Shown piece after piece: positions 7,607 through 14,835 of a DNA stretch of 16,130 bases (the stretch's first letter is position 1; every line of letters begins with the position of its first letter). The stretch comes from an uncultured Actinomycetes bacterium (GTDB lineage: Bacteria; Actinomycetota; Acidimicrobiia; Acidimicrobiales; Ilumatobacteraceae), in contig CAIOHI010000075.1 of the NCBI GenBank assembly GCA_903858075.1, forward strand, positions 1-16,130, given 5' to 3'. The notes under the pieces were generated by a model. That model was not told the origin of the DNA. It saw only the letters and a list, made by a program, of their open reading frames with translations, and made no database searches. Both the position numbers and the translations under genes were made by a program.

Positions 7607-7972
7607 TTACGATGCGGCAACAACCGCTACAGCAACAATGTGCGTATGGCTGAGAGATACTCGCCACTGCGTAATTCCCTGTTGTTCAGCAAGTTCTTGG
7701 GCACGACCAGAAACAATGAGTTCTGGAGCACCGCTAGGAGCTTTGCGAACCGAAACGTCATGAAAATCGAAAGCACCTAAACCCACACCAAGTGCTTTCA
7801 TGGTTGCTTCTCGTACGGCGAATCGCGCCGCCAATGACGCCGTTGCATCTTTGCGTGTGTCGGCTAGTTCTAGCTCTGCACTTGTAAAAACTCGAGTCTT
7901 CAGCGAAGGAGTACGGCTCAATACTTCACGAAAGCGTTCAATATCTACAGCGTCTACCCCTAGGCCAATCAT
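7607..7972 (-). CDS. acpS: Holo-[acyl-carrier-protein] synthase
   Basis: AcpS attaches the 4'-phosphopantetheine arm of CoA to a serine of acyl carrier protein, switching on fatty acid synthesis. The 121-residue size is typical. It begins MIGLGVDAVDIERF, with the Mg-binding aspartate at D7. The second signature is RFAVREATMKALG (50-62), with the acidic metal ligand E55. The C-terminus ends in VSLSHTHIVAVAVV. A GTG at 7990 would add six residues, but the ATG at 7972 overlaps the upstream GlmS-like stop as ATGA, has GGCGGA about ten bases before it and matches the family start. Location between glmS and nnr resembles the Streptomyces order as I remember it. Confidence 0.93.
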   Translation of the reverse strand: MIGLGVDAVDIERFREVLSRTPSLKTRVFTSAELELADTRKDATASLAARFAVREATMKALGVGLGAFDFHDVSVRKAPSGAPELIVSGRAQELAEQQGITQWRVSLSHTHIVAVAVVAAS

Positions 7973-10900
7973 GATTGCTGAGTCCGCCACCTATTTGCAG
8001 TATCTGAAATAGGCAATATGAGGGCGTCAACAACATCAATGTCTGCAAGCAGATCATCACGGAATTCGCTTTCGGTTTCCTTCACCCAGTCAACAAGGCG
8101 GTTATAGCGGTCGTCATAACCTTGCAAAACAGATTTCATAACGCTTGCACTGAGCCGTTGCGCGAAGGTGACATGCAGCAATGTGATTCCTGTCGTTTCG
8201 CCGGACTTTAATTCTGGTATGAAGATCACTGTTCGGTTATCTGATCTTCCACGAGCAACTAATACTTCCTGATTGCTTGCTACACGATGTTTTGTACCCA
8301 CTAAGCGCGTAATTCCGTCTACTCGTGATTTCAAATCAATAGAAATACCACCACGTTCAATAATGGAAATATTTGCTTCGTCTATCTCACTGCCGTCTAT
8401 GCCATATCTAGTAAAACCATTTACCGATGTAACGGCGGCATCAAGGTCAGCAAGAATCTTGAGCGTGCGATAAGCAAGACGATCTCGCGAGACACCAGCA
8501 GCCAGAACTGCTTGCACTAGGGCCCTGTCCATGAGGCCTTCGTCATTTCGTGAAATTCCTACTGTTACTGTTTTTGCTTGATGCTTGATGGCATCAATTG
8601 GGCGCGTCAGTTCGTCTATTGCCTTTGTTAACGCGTTGATGAGATCATCAAGCAAAACTGCCGGAGTTACTACTTTTCCGGAGTGGCGCTGATATGCATC
8701 AATTGGATCTTTAGACAAAACATCATAAAGAATTGACGTTAAACGCACCGCCGTTGATGCTTCAAGAGTTCCGTCATACTGTCCTATTGCGAGCGCATCG
8801 AAGAATCGCCCTGCTGGCTGTACTGCATGACGACGAATTTGAGTTACAGCCTGAGTTGGCTCTGCGTAGGAACCCGCAATTTCTTTGATGGATTCGCGAA
8901 TTTCACGCAGAGGTAAAGCTGTCGCATCAATTGCAAGTGCAGCTTCGTACCCGAAGAGATGCCCCACCATGGCCGAAAGTATGAAAGCAACCGACGGGTC
9001 TACTTCTGGAACCATTAAGACTGCAGATGCCGCATCGAAGCGTTGGTCACCTCGTGTTGCGACGACAATTGGAGTTGCCTTATGCGCCTTGTAAATGGCA
9101 ATTTCCTTTGCCACGTCTGCAGCGGTTCCTCCAACGAGCCCCGCAGCACAAACCAATATCATTGGCTCACAGGAAAGATCAATATGCTTTTTGTCTTCTG
9201 TAATGTCACAAGAAATTGATTTGTAGCACAATTCAGAAAGTTTGATGCGCACTTCGTTTGCAGAAACTGCGTTGGGACCATTTCCTACAACAGCCCAATA
9301 TCTTTTCGCCGGCGCAAACCGATGTGCGGCCTCGGCAATGTGTGGACGCTCAAGAATAACTTCTCGCATCGCATCGGGAATGGACTTCAACGAGTTCAAT
9401 ACACGATGTCGAGCTTGGCTGCTTCCCACACCAGCTGCAGCTGAAATGGCACACGAAAGCAAAACTCCAGCCGCCACTTGTGCATAAAAAGCTTTTGTAC
9501 TTGCCACGCTCATTTCAAGATCGCGTCCATCTGATGTGTACATCACACCATCGGCTCGCATCGCGAGGTCGGAATTACGACGATTCACAATTGCAATAAT
9601 GTGAGCACCCCGGCCGCGCGCAAGGTCGACCGTTCTATTGGTGTCAGTTGTGGTTCCACTTTGGCTCACTGCAACGACCAATGTGTCGCTCATATCGGGC
9701 AAGAGACCGAACCCAGAGAATTCGGTTGCGGTTAATGCATCTACATCGAAGGCGTCTTCAGATAATGAATTGAGAAGCGCCACCATGCTGCTACCAGCAA
9801 CAGCAGCGGTTCCTTGACCGATTATTCGGATACGACGTATTTTACGAGCGACCAATAATTTGATCACTTCTTTCGGCAATACATCTTCATCAAGATCTGC
9901 TTCACAGATGCCATTTTTTTCGTGAATGCGGCCTCGCAATGTTTTGCGAAAGCTTTCCGGCGCCTCAAGAATTTCTTTCAACAAGAAGTGCGGTGAGGTT
10001 CCGCGATCAATATCACGTGTAGTGACTCCTGCATCGACAACATCATCACCCGTGACCGGCAAAGCGGACCCGTCATAACTAACGCGCTCCATGCCTCTGA
10101 TATTTCCGGCATCACTTGCTAACAGTTGAATAACCTGCCCGCGGCTTGCAGGTTGGTCGGGTGACACCAACGACTCGCCATCCATTCGCACAATGTTGAC
10201 TGTGTCTTCAACTGTTCCATAAGGTTCACTGGCAACAATGAACCGATCTTCGGCGAGACCAATACACATCCCTTGGCCACTCCCACGCAAGCCGAGCATC
10301 ACACTGTCGGGGTGATCGACGCTCAATGCAGCAATGGCTACTGAACCGTCGAATTGAGTGACCGCATTCAGGAAGCTTTGTTGCAGCGGCTGGCCTGCTT
10401 GTAAACCACGGGCAACCAAACTGGGAATGACTTTCGCGTCGGTCGTGATGGAAGCTGCTACCGAAATATCGTGTTCCACTTTGAGATCTGCGTAATTGTC
10501 GACATCGCCATTTAAAACAGCCAAAACCAGAGGCTGTTTTTTGTTGACTTCTTCACCAGTAACTGGATGCGCATTGGGCTCAGAAATGATTCCGACACTT
10601 GCCCAACGCGTATGACCAATGACGCTGACCTGGGAATTCTTTGCTGAGACAACACGACGCAACAAAGCATCTTGAAGAATATGTTGTCGCATAGTTTTTG
10701 TGTTGTCGCCTAGTTCACCAATTTCTGCTGCAGCCTTATACACAAATACCCAGGCATCACCTTCCACACGCACGGAACGTGACGTAAAGAGAGCATCTTC
10801 ATGACGTGGCACAAATGCATTTCGCAGTGCATCGTCACCTAAAACAACATCTTCAGTGAGGCCATGGCCCCAAACCACTACGCCAATACCAGCGGAATCT

Positions 10901-11394
10901 CTGCCCCGGACTTCCATACGATCGATAGCCGAGAGAGCCTGCTGAATGGAGAGATAGCCGTGTAATGACTCTTCAGATGCGTGCATGCCGGCAAGCAATG
11001 AAACTTCCCGAGCGGTACGCAGACGATCTTCAGATATTGACCACAGCGCGTCTTTGATTGCAGAAACTGTGTGCGATGCATTTTCAATGAGATGCGCATC
11101 TTGGCTTGCCTCTAAAGCGACTTCGTACTTCTCTACTTGCGGGGCCAACTTCGTGAGTGCAGCGCGAACGCCATCGACCAACTCTGGGCTACCCACCATG
11201 GCACGAACCCCTGCATCGCCTTTGAGCAACGTATTAATTGCCTCTAACGCCTCGGCGGCAAGTTCTGCTCGTGCAAAATCGGTCGAAGCAAGTTCAATAT
11301 GAGCTTGCGCCGCGAGGAACAGATTGAAAATGTGGTCTGGTGTGGGAGTTGCACGATCGCCTTTTCGGCTCAGCACACAGATAATTCCACACAT
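7969..11394 (-). CDS. glmS: Giant GlmS-like glutamine-dependent amidotransferase with two SIS domains and extra regions
   Basis: Canonical GlmS makes glucosamine-6-phosphate from fructose-6-phosphate and glutamine in about 610 residues; this protein has 1141. The start is fixed by the N-terminal nucleophile, MCGIICV (Cys2). Glutaminase motifs are then interrupted by an alanine/glutamate-rich insertion (about 20-148) and resume with RGRDSAG (163-169), HTRWAS (261-266), NAHP (274-277), LNGD (294-297) and TTDAKVI (317-323). SIS domain 1 (about 515-650) holds GQGTA, SQSGTTTDT (577-585) and VASTKAF (630-636). SIS domain 2 (about 685-825) holds NEVRIKLSEL (713-722) and KKH with H737. A tail of about 300 residues (840-1141) is unrecognised. 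By hand alignment to E. coli GlmS, Ser303 is Ala and Lys603 appears absent. Adjacency to glmM argues that it still serves GlcN-6-P synthesis. It lies 9 bases after glmM. Confidence 0.85.
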   Translation of the reverse strand: MCGIICVLSRKGDRATPTPDHIFNLFLAAQAHIELASTDFARAELAAEALEAINTLLKGDAGVRAMVGSPELVDGVRAALTKLAPQVEKYEVALEASQDAHLIENASHTVSAIKDALWSISEDRLRTAREVSLLAGMHASEESLHGYLSIQQALSAIDRMEVRGRDSAGIGVVVWGHGLTEDVVLGDDALRNAFVPRHEDALFTSRSVRVEGDAWVFVYKAAAEIGELGDNTKTMRQHILQDALLRRVVSAKNSQVSVIGHTRWASVGIISEPNAHPVTGEEVNKKQPLVLAVLNGDVDNYADLKVEHDISVAASITTDAKVIPSLVARGLQAGQPLQQSFLNAVTQFDGSVAIAALSVDHPDSVMLGLRGSGQGMCIGLAEDRFIVASEPYGTVEDTVNIVRMDGESLVSPDQPASRGQVIQLLASDAGNIRGMERVSYDGSALPVTGDDVVDAGVTTRDIDRGTSPHFLLKEILEAPESFRKTLRGRIHEKNGICEADLDEDVLPKEVIKLLVARKIRRIRIIGQGTAAVAGSSMVALLNSLSEDAFDVDALTATEFSGFGLLPDMSDTLVVAVSQSGTTTDTNRTVDLARGRGAHIIAIVNRRNSDLAMRADGVMYTSDGRDLEMSVASTKAFYAQVAAGVLLSCAISAAAGVGSSQARHRVLNSLKSIPDAMREVILERPHIAEAAHRFAPAKRYWAVVGNGPNAVSANEVRIKLSELCYKSISCDITEDKKHIDLSCEPMILVCAAGLVGGTAADVAKEIAIYKAHKATPIVVATRGDQRFDAASAVLMVPEVDPSVAFILSAMVGHLFGYEAALAIDATALPLREIRESIKEIAGSYAEPTQAVTQIRRHAVQPAGRFFDALAIGQYDGTLEASTAVRLTSILYDVLSKDPIDAYQRHSGKVVTPAVLLDDLINALTKAIDELTRPIDAIKHQAKTVTVGISRNDEGLMDRALVQAVLAAGVSRDRLAYRTLKILADLDAAVTSVNGFTRYGIDGSEIDEANISIIERGGISIDLKSRVDGITRLVGTKHRVASNQEVLVARGRSDNRTVIFIPELKSGETTGITLLHVTFAQRLSASVMKSVLQGYDDRYNRLVDWVKETESEFRDDLLADIDVVDALILPISDTANRWRTQQS
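7972..8877 (-). other. C-terminal extension of the GlmS-like protein, unknown fold
   Basis: Canonical GlmS ends shortly after the second SIS domain, with a Lys-containing tail. Here about 300 residues follow (840-1141). The part at about 895-945 looks helical. Around 944-1085 alternate strand-like and helical segments occur, for example KTVTVGISRN, ISIDLKSRVDG, EVLVARGR and RTVIFIPEL. The last 60 residues are acidic and probably helical. I see no metal site, P-loop or membrane segment, and I cannot assign a family. Confidence 0.75.
10951..11337 (-). other. Insertion within the glutaminase domain of the GlmS-like protein
   Basis: Residues about 20-148 stand between the N-terminal strand MCGIICVLSR and the segment that normally follows it within some 15 residues in GlmS (ALSAIDRMEVRGRDSAG here). 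The stretch is rich in Ala, Glu and Leu with heptad-like spacing and few prolines or glycines, so it is probably a bundle of helices. I recognise no domain in it. The frame is uninterrupted and the codon use looks like that of the flanks, so it is a real part of the protein, not an intervening element or a frameshift. Confidence 0.75.
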
Positions 11395-11403
11395 AGTTGT
11401 ACT

Positions 11404-12738
11404 TTACCTGTCTTGCCCAGAGCCAGAGTGGCTCAATGCGTGGGCAATCTGTTCAGCATATTTTTGGGCTTCTTCAGATGTTTGAGCCTCAACCATGACC
11501 CGTACAAGTGGTTCAGTTCCACTGGGTCGCACCAATAGCCGCCCTTGGCTTCCTAACAATTGTTCCACCTCGAAAATTGCTGCGCGATGCTCGACTATGA
11601 GATCTTGCGGTGTGACTGCGCCCAGTATCGGCACATTAATGAGCACTTGTGGAAGTGGCGTCATTACCTCTTTGGAAGCTACTTGCAAACTTTGTTGACG
11701 AGAGTGCAACACGGAAAGGAGCTGCACTGCAGCGAGCAAGCCGTCGCCTGTGGTTGCGTGTTGCATAAAAATAATGTGGCCGCTTTGTTCACCACCCAAA
11801 CAGGCTTTTGCTTCTTGTAATGCTATTAATATTGACCGGTCACCAACAGGTGTTGTGATTACGTTGATGTCTGCATTTTTCATGGCAATATGAAAACCCA
11901 TATTTGTCATTACTGTTACAGCAACAGTGTTGTTCACAAGAGCGTTTCGAGCTTTTAATTGCAGTGCAAAAAGAGCAATGAGTTGGTCGCCATTTATTAC
12001 TTCACCACTGCCATCAACCGCAATGAGGCGATCACCATCGCCATCAAATGCAATTCCCAAATCTGCCTTAGTGCGTAATACTTCTTTCATCAATGACTCA
12101 GGGTGCGCTGCACCGCATGCTTCATTTATATTTTTCCCATCTGGCGAGCAGTGAATAAAGCTTGGGGTGATACCCAATTTTTTAAACACTCGCGGCGCCA
12201 CTTCACTCATTGCCCCATTTGCGCAGTCGACAACAAGTTTGATGTCGGTAACAACTTCTGTGATTGAGGCACAAATATGCGCGTAATATGCTTCGAGATC
12301 TAGCGCCACTTCTTCAAGATCGCCATTGGCGACCTCTGCCGTTTCACTTTGTACGAGCAACTCATAAGTATTTTGAATGCGCAACTCTTCTTCATCGGTG
12401 AGCTTCAGTCCTCCCTCACCGAAAAACTTCAATCCATTGTCTGTATATGGGTTATGCGAGGCGGTAATAACGGCGGCCCCTGCCTGACAGTGTTCGGCAA
12501 AGAAGGCAACCGTTGGGGTCGGGCACATTCCGGCCCACAAAACCTCTATGCCTTCTGCAATAAAGCCAGCTTCTACCGCACGCGCCAGTTGCATGCTTGA
12601 TTCACGGGTGTCGAAGCCCACGACAAAAAGTGAACAGTGAAGTTCGCGCGCAGCGGCGCGAGCGTATAACTGAACGGCAAGAGTAGTGATGTCGCGAAGT
12701 GCAACGCCACGAACTCCGTCGGTGCCGAACCGCAGCAA
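11404..12738 (-). CDS. glmM: Phosphoglucosamine mutase
   Basis: GlmM converts glucosamine-6-phosphate to glucosamine-1-phosphate on the route to UDP-GlcNAc and peptidoglycan. The 444-residue protein has the four-part phosphohexomutase layout: the N-terminal FGTDGVRG (4-11), the phosphoserine loop TASHNP (92-97, Ser94), the Mg-binding loop DGDGDR (232-237), the sugar-binding GGEQSGH (315-321) and the phosphate-binding RPSGTEP (404-410). The start is a TTG at 12738, six bases after the rpsI stop. The frame is closed just upstream by that same rpsI stop codon and no ATG or GTG gives the conserved N-terminus, so the rare start is well supported. The GlmS-like gene follows directly. Confidence 0.96.
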   Translation of the reverse strand: MLRFGTDGVRGVALRDITTLAVQLYARAAARELHCSLFVVGFDTRESSMQLARAVEAGFIAEGIEVLWAGMCPTPTVAFFAEHCQAGAAVITASHNPYTDNGLKFFGEGGLKLTDEEELRIQNTYELLVQSETAEVANGDLEEVALDLEAYYAHICASITEVVTDIKLVVDCANGAMSEVAPRVFKKLGITPSFIHCSPDGKNINEACGAAHPESLMKEVLRTKADLGIAFDGDGDRLIAVDGSGEVINGDQLIALFALQLKARNALVNNTVAVTVMTNMGFHIAMKNADINVITTPVGDRSILIALQEAKACLGGEQSGHIIFMQHATTGDGLLAAVQLLSVLHSRQQSLQVASKEVMTPLPQVLINVPILGAVTPQDLIVEHRAAIFEVEQLLGSQGRLLVRPSGTEPLVRVMVEAQTSEEAQKYAEQIAHALSHSGSGQDR

Positions 12739-12744
12739 AGCTCT

Positions 12745-13140
12745 TTAGCGCTTGGTGAACTGAGGGGCTTTACGTGCCTTCTTGAGGCCGTATTTCTTGC
12801 TTTCCTTGCGGCGCGAGTCGCGCGTGAGGAGTCCGGCTTTTTTCAGTGCTGGACGAAGTTCTTCATCGAGTTCAATAAGTGAACGTGCAATGGCCATACG
12901 CAATGCGCCAGCTTGGCCATTGACACCGCCACCGTGCATGGTTGCATCGATGTCGTACGTTGTTTCTGCATTCGTTACACGAAGTGCTTCTACAACAACC
13001 ATGCGCTGTGTTGCCATGGGGAAATAATCTTCAAATGTGCGACCGTTAACTGTTACTACACCGGTACCGGAACGCAAACGCGCGCGTGCAACAGCTTCTT
13101 TACGACGACCAGTTGTTTGGGTGAGAGGCTTTGTTGCCAC
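12745..13140 (-). CDS. rpsI: 30S ribosomal protein S9
   Basis: This 131-residue protein of the small-subunit head reaches the P-site tRNA with its basic C-terminal tail. Visible features are GRRKEAVARARL (11-22), VNGRTFEDYFP (31-41), GGGVNGQAGALRMAIARSL and the C-terminal KKYGLKKARKAPQFTKR, whose final KR is the conserved S9 ending. It starts with GTG at 13140, preceded at 6 bases by AAAGGA (13147-13152). It forms the standard rplM-rpsI pair, 42 bases behind rplM, presumably on one transcript. Confidence 0.97.
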   Translation of the reverse strand: MATKPLTQTTGRRKEAVARARLRSGTGVVTVNGRTFEDYFPMATQRMVVVEALRVTNAETTYDIDATMHGGGVNGQAGALRMAIARSLIELDEELRPALKKAGLLTRDSRRKESKKYGLKKARKAPQFTKR

Positions 13141-13182
13141 GGTGATTCCTTTGATACGAGTGCGAGTGAGACGGACTAAAAA

Positions 13183-13629
13183 TTAACGAGCTTTTGCGTG
13201 AGCAAAAACAATTGGAGTTGGTGCTTGAGCAGTATGTGGATGATCTGCACCGGCATAGATTTTGAGCTTTGTCATTTGCTGACGGCCAAGCGGGCCTTTT
13301 GGCAACATGCCTTTAACAGACAAACGAACTGCTTCTGCAGGCTTGCGGCCCAACAACTGTGCATAGGTTTCGCTCTTCAAACCACCTGGGTAGCCGCTGT
13401 AGCGATAGAACATTTCTTTGTCGGCTTTACCCGATGTAAGAACAACCTTGTCGACGTTGATGATGATGACGTGGTCACCAGTGTCGATGTGTGGAGCGAA
13501 AGTGGTTTTGTGCTTTCCGCGCAAGAGGCGAGCAGCTTCAGTGCAAATACGACCAAGGACCATGCCTTCAGCGTCGATGACGTGCCAAGCGCGAGTAATT
13601 TCAGATGCTTTGGGAGAATATGTACGCAT
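13183..13629 (-). CDS. rplM: 50S ribosomal protein L13
   Basis: This 148-residue large-subunit protein is an early assembly protein that binds 23S rRNA. It begins MRTYSPKASEITRAWHVIDA, followed by VLGRICTEAARLLRGKHK, DHVIIINVDKV and FYRYSGYPGGLKS, and ends with the LKIYAGADHPHTAQ segment, all typical of L13. An in-frame extension to 13731 adds 34 residues unlike L13 and would cover the proposed promoter; the ATG at 13629 gives the normal length. The ribosome-binding sequence is weak (GAAG in an A-rich stretch). It opens the rplM-rpsI-glmM unit. Confidence 0.97.
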   Translation of the reverse strand: MRTYSPKASEITRAWHVIDAEGMVLGRICTEAARLLRGKHKTTFAPHIDTGDHVIIINVDKVVLTSGKADKEMFYRYSGYPGGLKSETYAQLLGRKPAEAVRLSVKGMLPKGPLGRQQMTKLKIYAGADHPHTAQAPTPIVFAHAKAR

Positions 13630-13709
13630 TGTTGTACTTCGTTTTTCTTTCTGAGCCTCAAATGAAGCCTTGTTGATGGCCACCGAACCTGACAGATCGG
13701 GGCTGTTAA

Positions 13710-13739
13710 AGGATAGGGGCGTTCGGCCCAATTCGGCAA
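13710..13739 (-). promoter_or_regulatory. Putative promoter of rplM-rpsI
   Basis: On the minus strand TTGCCG (13734-13739) is followed after 18 bases by TATCCT (13710-13715). This lies just after the glycosyltransferase stop, in one of only two gaps above 100 bases in the window. Transcription starting near 13703 would leave a leader of about 75 bases before rplM. I see no convincing L13 leader structure in it. The call rests on motif likeness and position. Confidence 0.4.
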
Positions 13740-13746
13740 TCTACCC

Positions 13747-14835
13747 TCATGAAACCGCACGAAACTGGCGTACGGCCTCCCTCAGCCATATTTCGCTGCG
13801 GACCGCAAAAGCATTGGTGGAAAACTCCTTTTCCACATGGGCGCGGCACTTCTGACGAGACAGGGCTGGTACCCCCTCTAGCGCAGCCACCATCCCACCA
13901 ATATCGTCTGGCTCCACCAGATATCCGGTTTCCCCGTGCAGAATGACCTCGCTTGGCCCTCCCCTGCGGTACGACACCACAGGAACCCCACAGGCCATTG
14001 CTTCAATTGCCACATTGCCAAAGGCCTCGACCCATTTTGAGGTCATGAGCACAGCCGCACACTGCCCCACCTCGGCTTGCAGTTGATCGGTGGGCAAGAA
14101 CCCTTCATAGGTCACATTGGCAGTGGGGTGCGCGCGCCGTGCTTCTTCCCAGCACAAAGTATCTTGCATGAGCCCCCACACCTTCACGTGCCGCTTCGTG
14201 ACCGCCGCGATGTGGAATAGATCCAAGATTCCTTTTTCTGGCGATACGCGACCGATGAACCCCAAAGGAGCATTGTTGGGCACGTGTTGAACAAAGTCGT
14301 AACGCTCGACAGCTACGCCACTGCCAATGATGCGTGCCTGATGACCTAACGCAAAAGTTTCTGCTTGGGCTTTGCTATGCATTGCTACCGAAAAAGGTGC
14401 GTTCAATAATCGTTCTTGAATGGCACCGTCCATTGCATCGGTAATTGACGCCATCGATACCAAATGCGCAATGGGTGCCTGAAATGTATTGCTGATGTAC
14501 ATCGGTAACCAATCGTATGCAAGGTTCACAATGACATCGAATCGATGTTGTTGCTCACGAGCAAAGGCCCACATATTTGCCAGCACAGAATGCGGTGGAA
14601 TACAAATTGCCTCATCTCGTTGTGAAAGATGTCCGAGAGGTTGCAGTGTTCCTGCAATTTGGTGTGTGTGTTGTCCTACATGAAGTGAGTTTTCTGGGGC
14701 CATTACTTCAACACGATGCCCACGCGCACTTAAACCTAAAACCAAATTATGCAACGTCAGTTCAACGCCACCACCAATTCCCGAACCCAATGGGCCAACA
14801 GGTGTAGAGCCAATGAGAATGCGTAACGAGTTCAC
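13747..14835 (-). CDS. Family-4 (GT-B) glycosyltransferase, acceptor unknown
   Basis: This 362-residue retaining glycosyltransferase has the GT-B layout. The N-terminal acceptor domain has the loop STPVGPLGSGIGGGVELTL (10-28). The C-terminal donor domain starts near IGRVSPEKG (194-202) and carries the nucleotide-sugar motif EAFGNVAIE (Glu270-x7-Glu278), then ACGVPVVSY and GGPSEVI. No signal peptide or membrane segment is visible, so it is cytosolic. The GTG at 14835 overlaps the truA stop as GTGA and has GGGG upstream; a GTG at 14862 is possible. From memory, the N-terminal loop resembles cyanobacterial proteins annotated as tetrahydrobiopterin glucosyltransferases, but sugar and acceptor cannot be told. 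Its second half is GC-rich (38 of 60 bases at 13861-13920). It is not part of the usual truA-rplM neighbourhood. Confidence 0.85.
   Translation of the reverse strand: MNSLRILIGSTPVGPLGSGIGGGVELTLHNLVLGLSARGHRVEVMAPENSLHVGQHTHQIAGTLQPLGHLSQRDEAICIPPHSVLANMWAFAREQQHRFDVIVNLAYDWLPMYISNTFQAPIAHLVSMASITDAMDGAIQERLLNAPFSVAMHSKAQAETFALGHQARIIGSGVAVERYDFVQHVPNNAPLGFIGRVSPEKGILDLFHIAAVTKRHVKVWGLMQDTLCWEEARRAHPTANVTYEGFLPTDQLQAEVGQCAAVLMTSKWVEAFGNVAIEAMACGVPVVSYRRGGPSEVILHGETGYLVEPDDIGGMVAALEGVPALSRQKCRAHVEKEFSTNAFAVRSEIWLREAVRQFRAVS

Noticed and set aside
7587..7667. Upstream extension of nnr with a cysteine-rich stretch (HCCCSGCC)
   Set aside because: It looks like a metal-binding motif but lies inside acpS in another frame; the ATG at 7586 after the acpS stop is the normal start.
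11420..11434. 6-bp inverted repeat GAGCCA / TGGCTC near the end of glmM as a terminator
   Set aside because: The stem is short with a 3-base loop, no T-run follows, and it lies within glmM codons just before a closely linked downstream gene.
13198..13665. Plus-strand open frame of 155 codons opposite rplM
   Set aside because: It lies wholly antisense to a certain ribosomal gene, its product is rich in Cys, Trp and Phe without any motif, and it has no ribosome-binding site. It is a shadow of the codon pattern.
13630..13746. L13 leader regulatory RNA upstream of rplM
   Set aside because: I could not find a stable or recognisable leader structure in these 117 bases, only a promoter-like pair.
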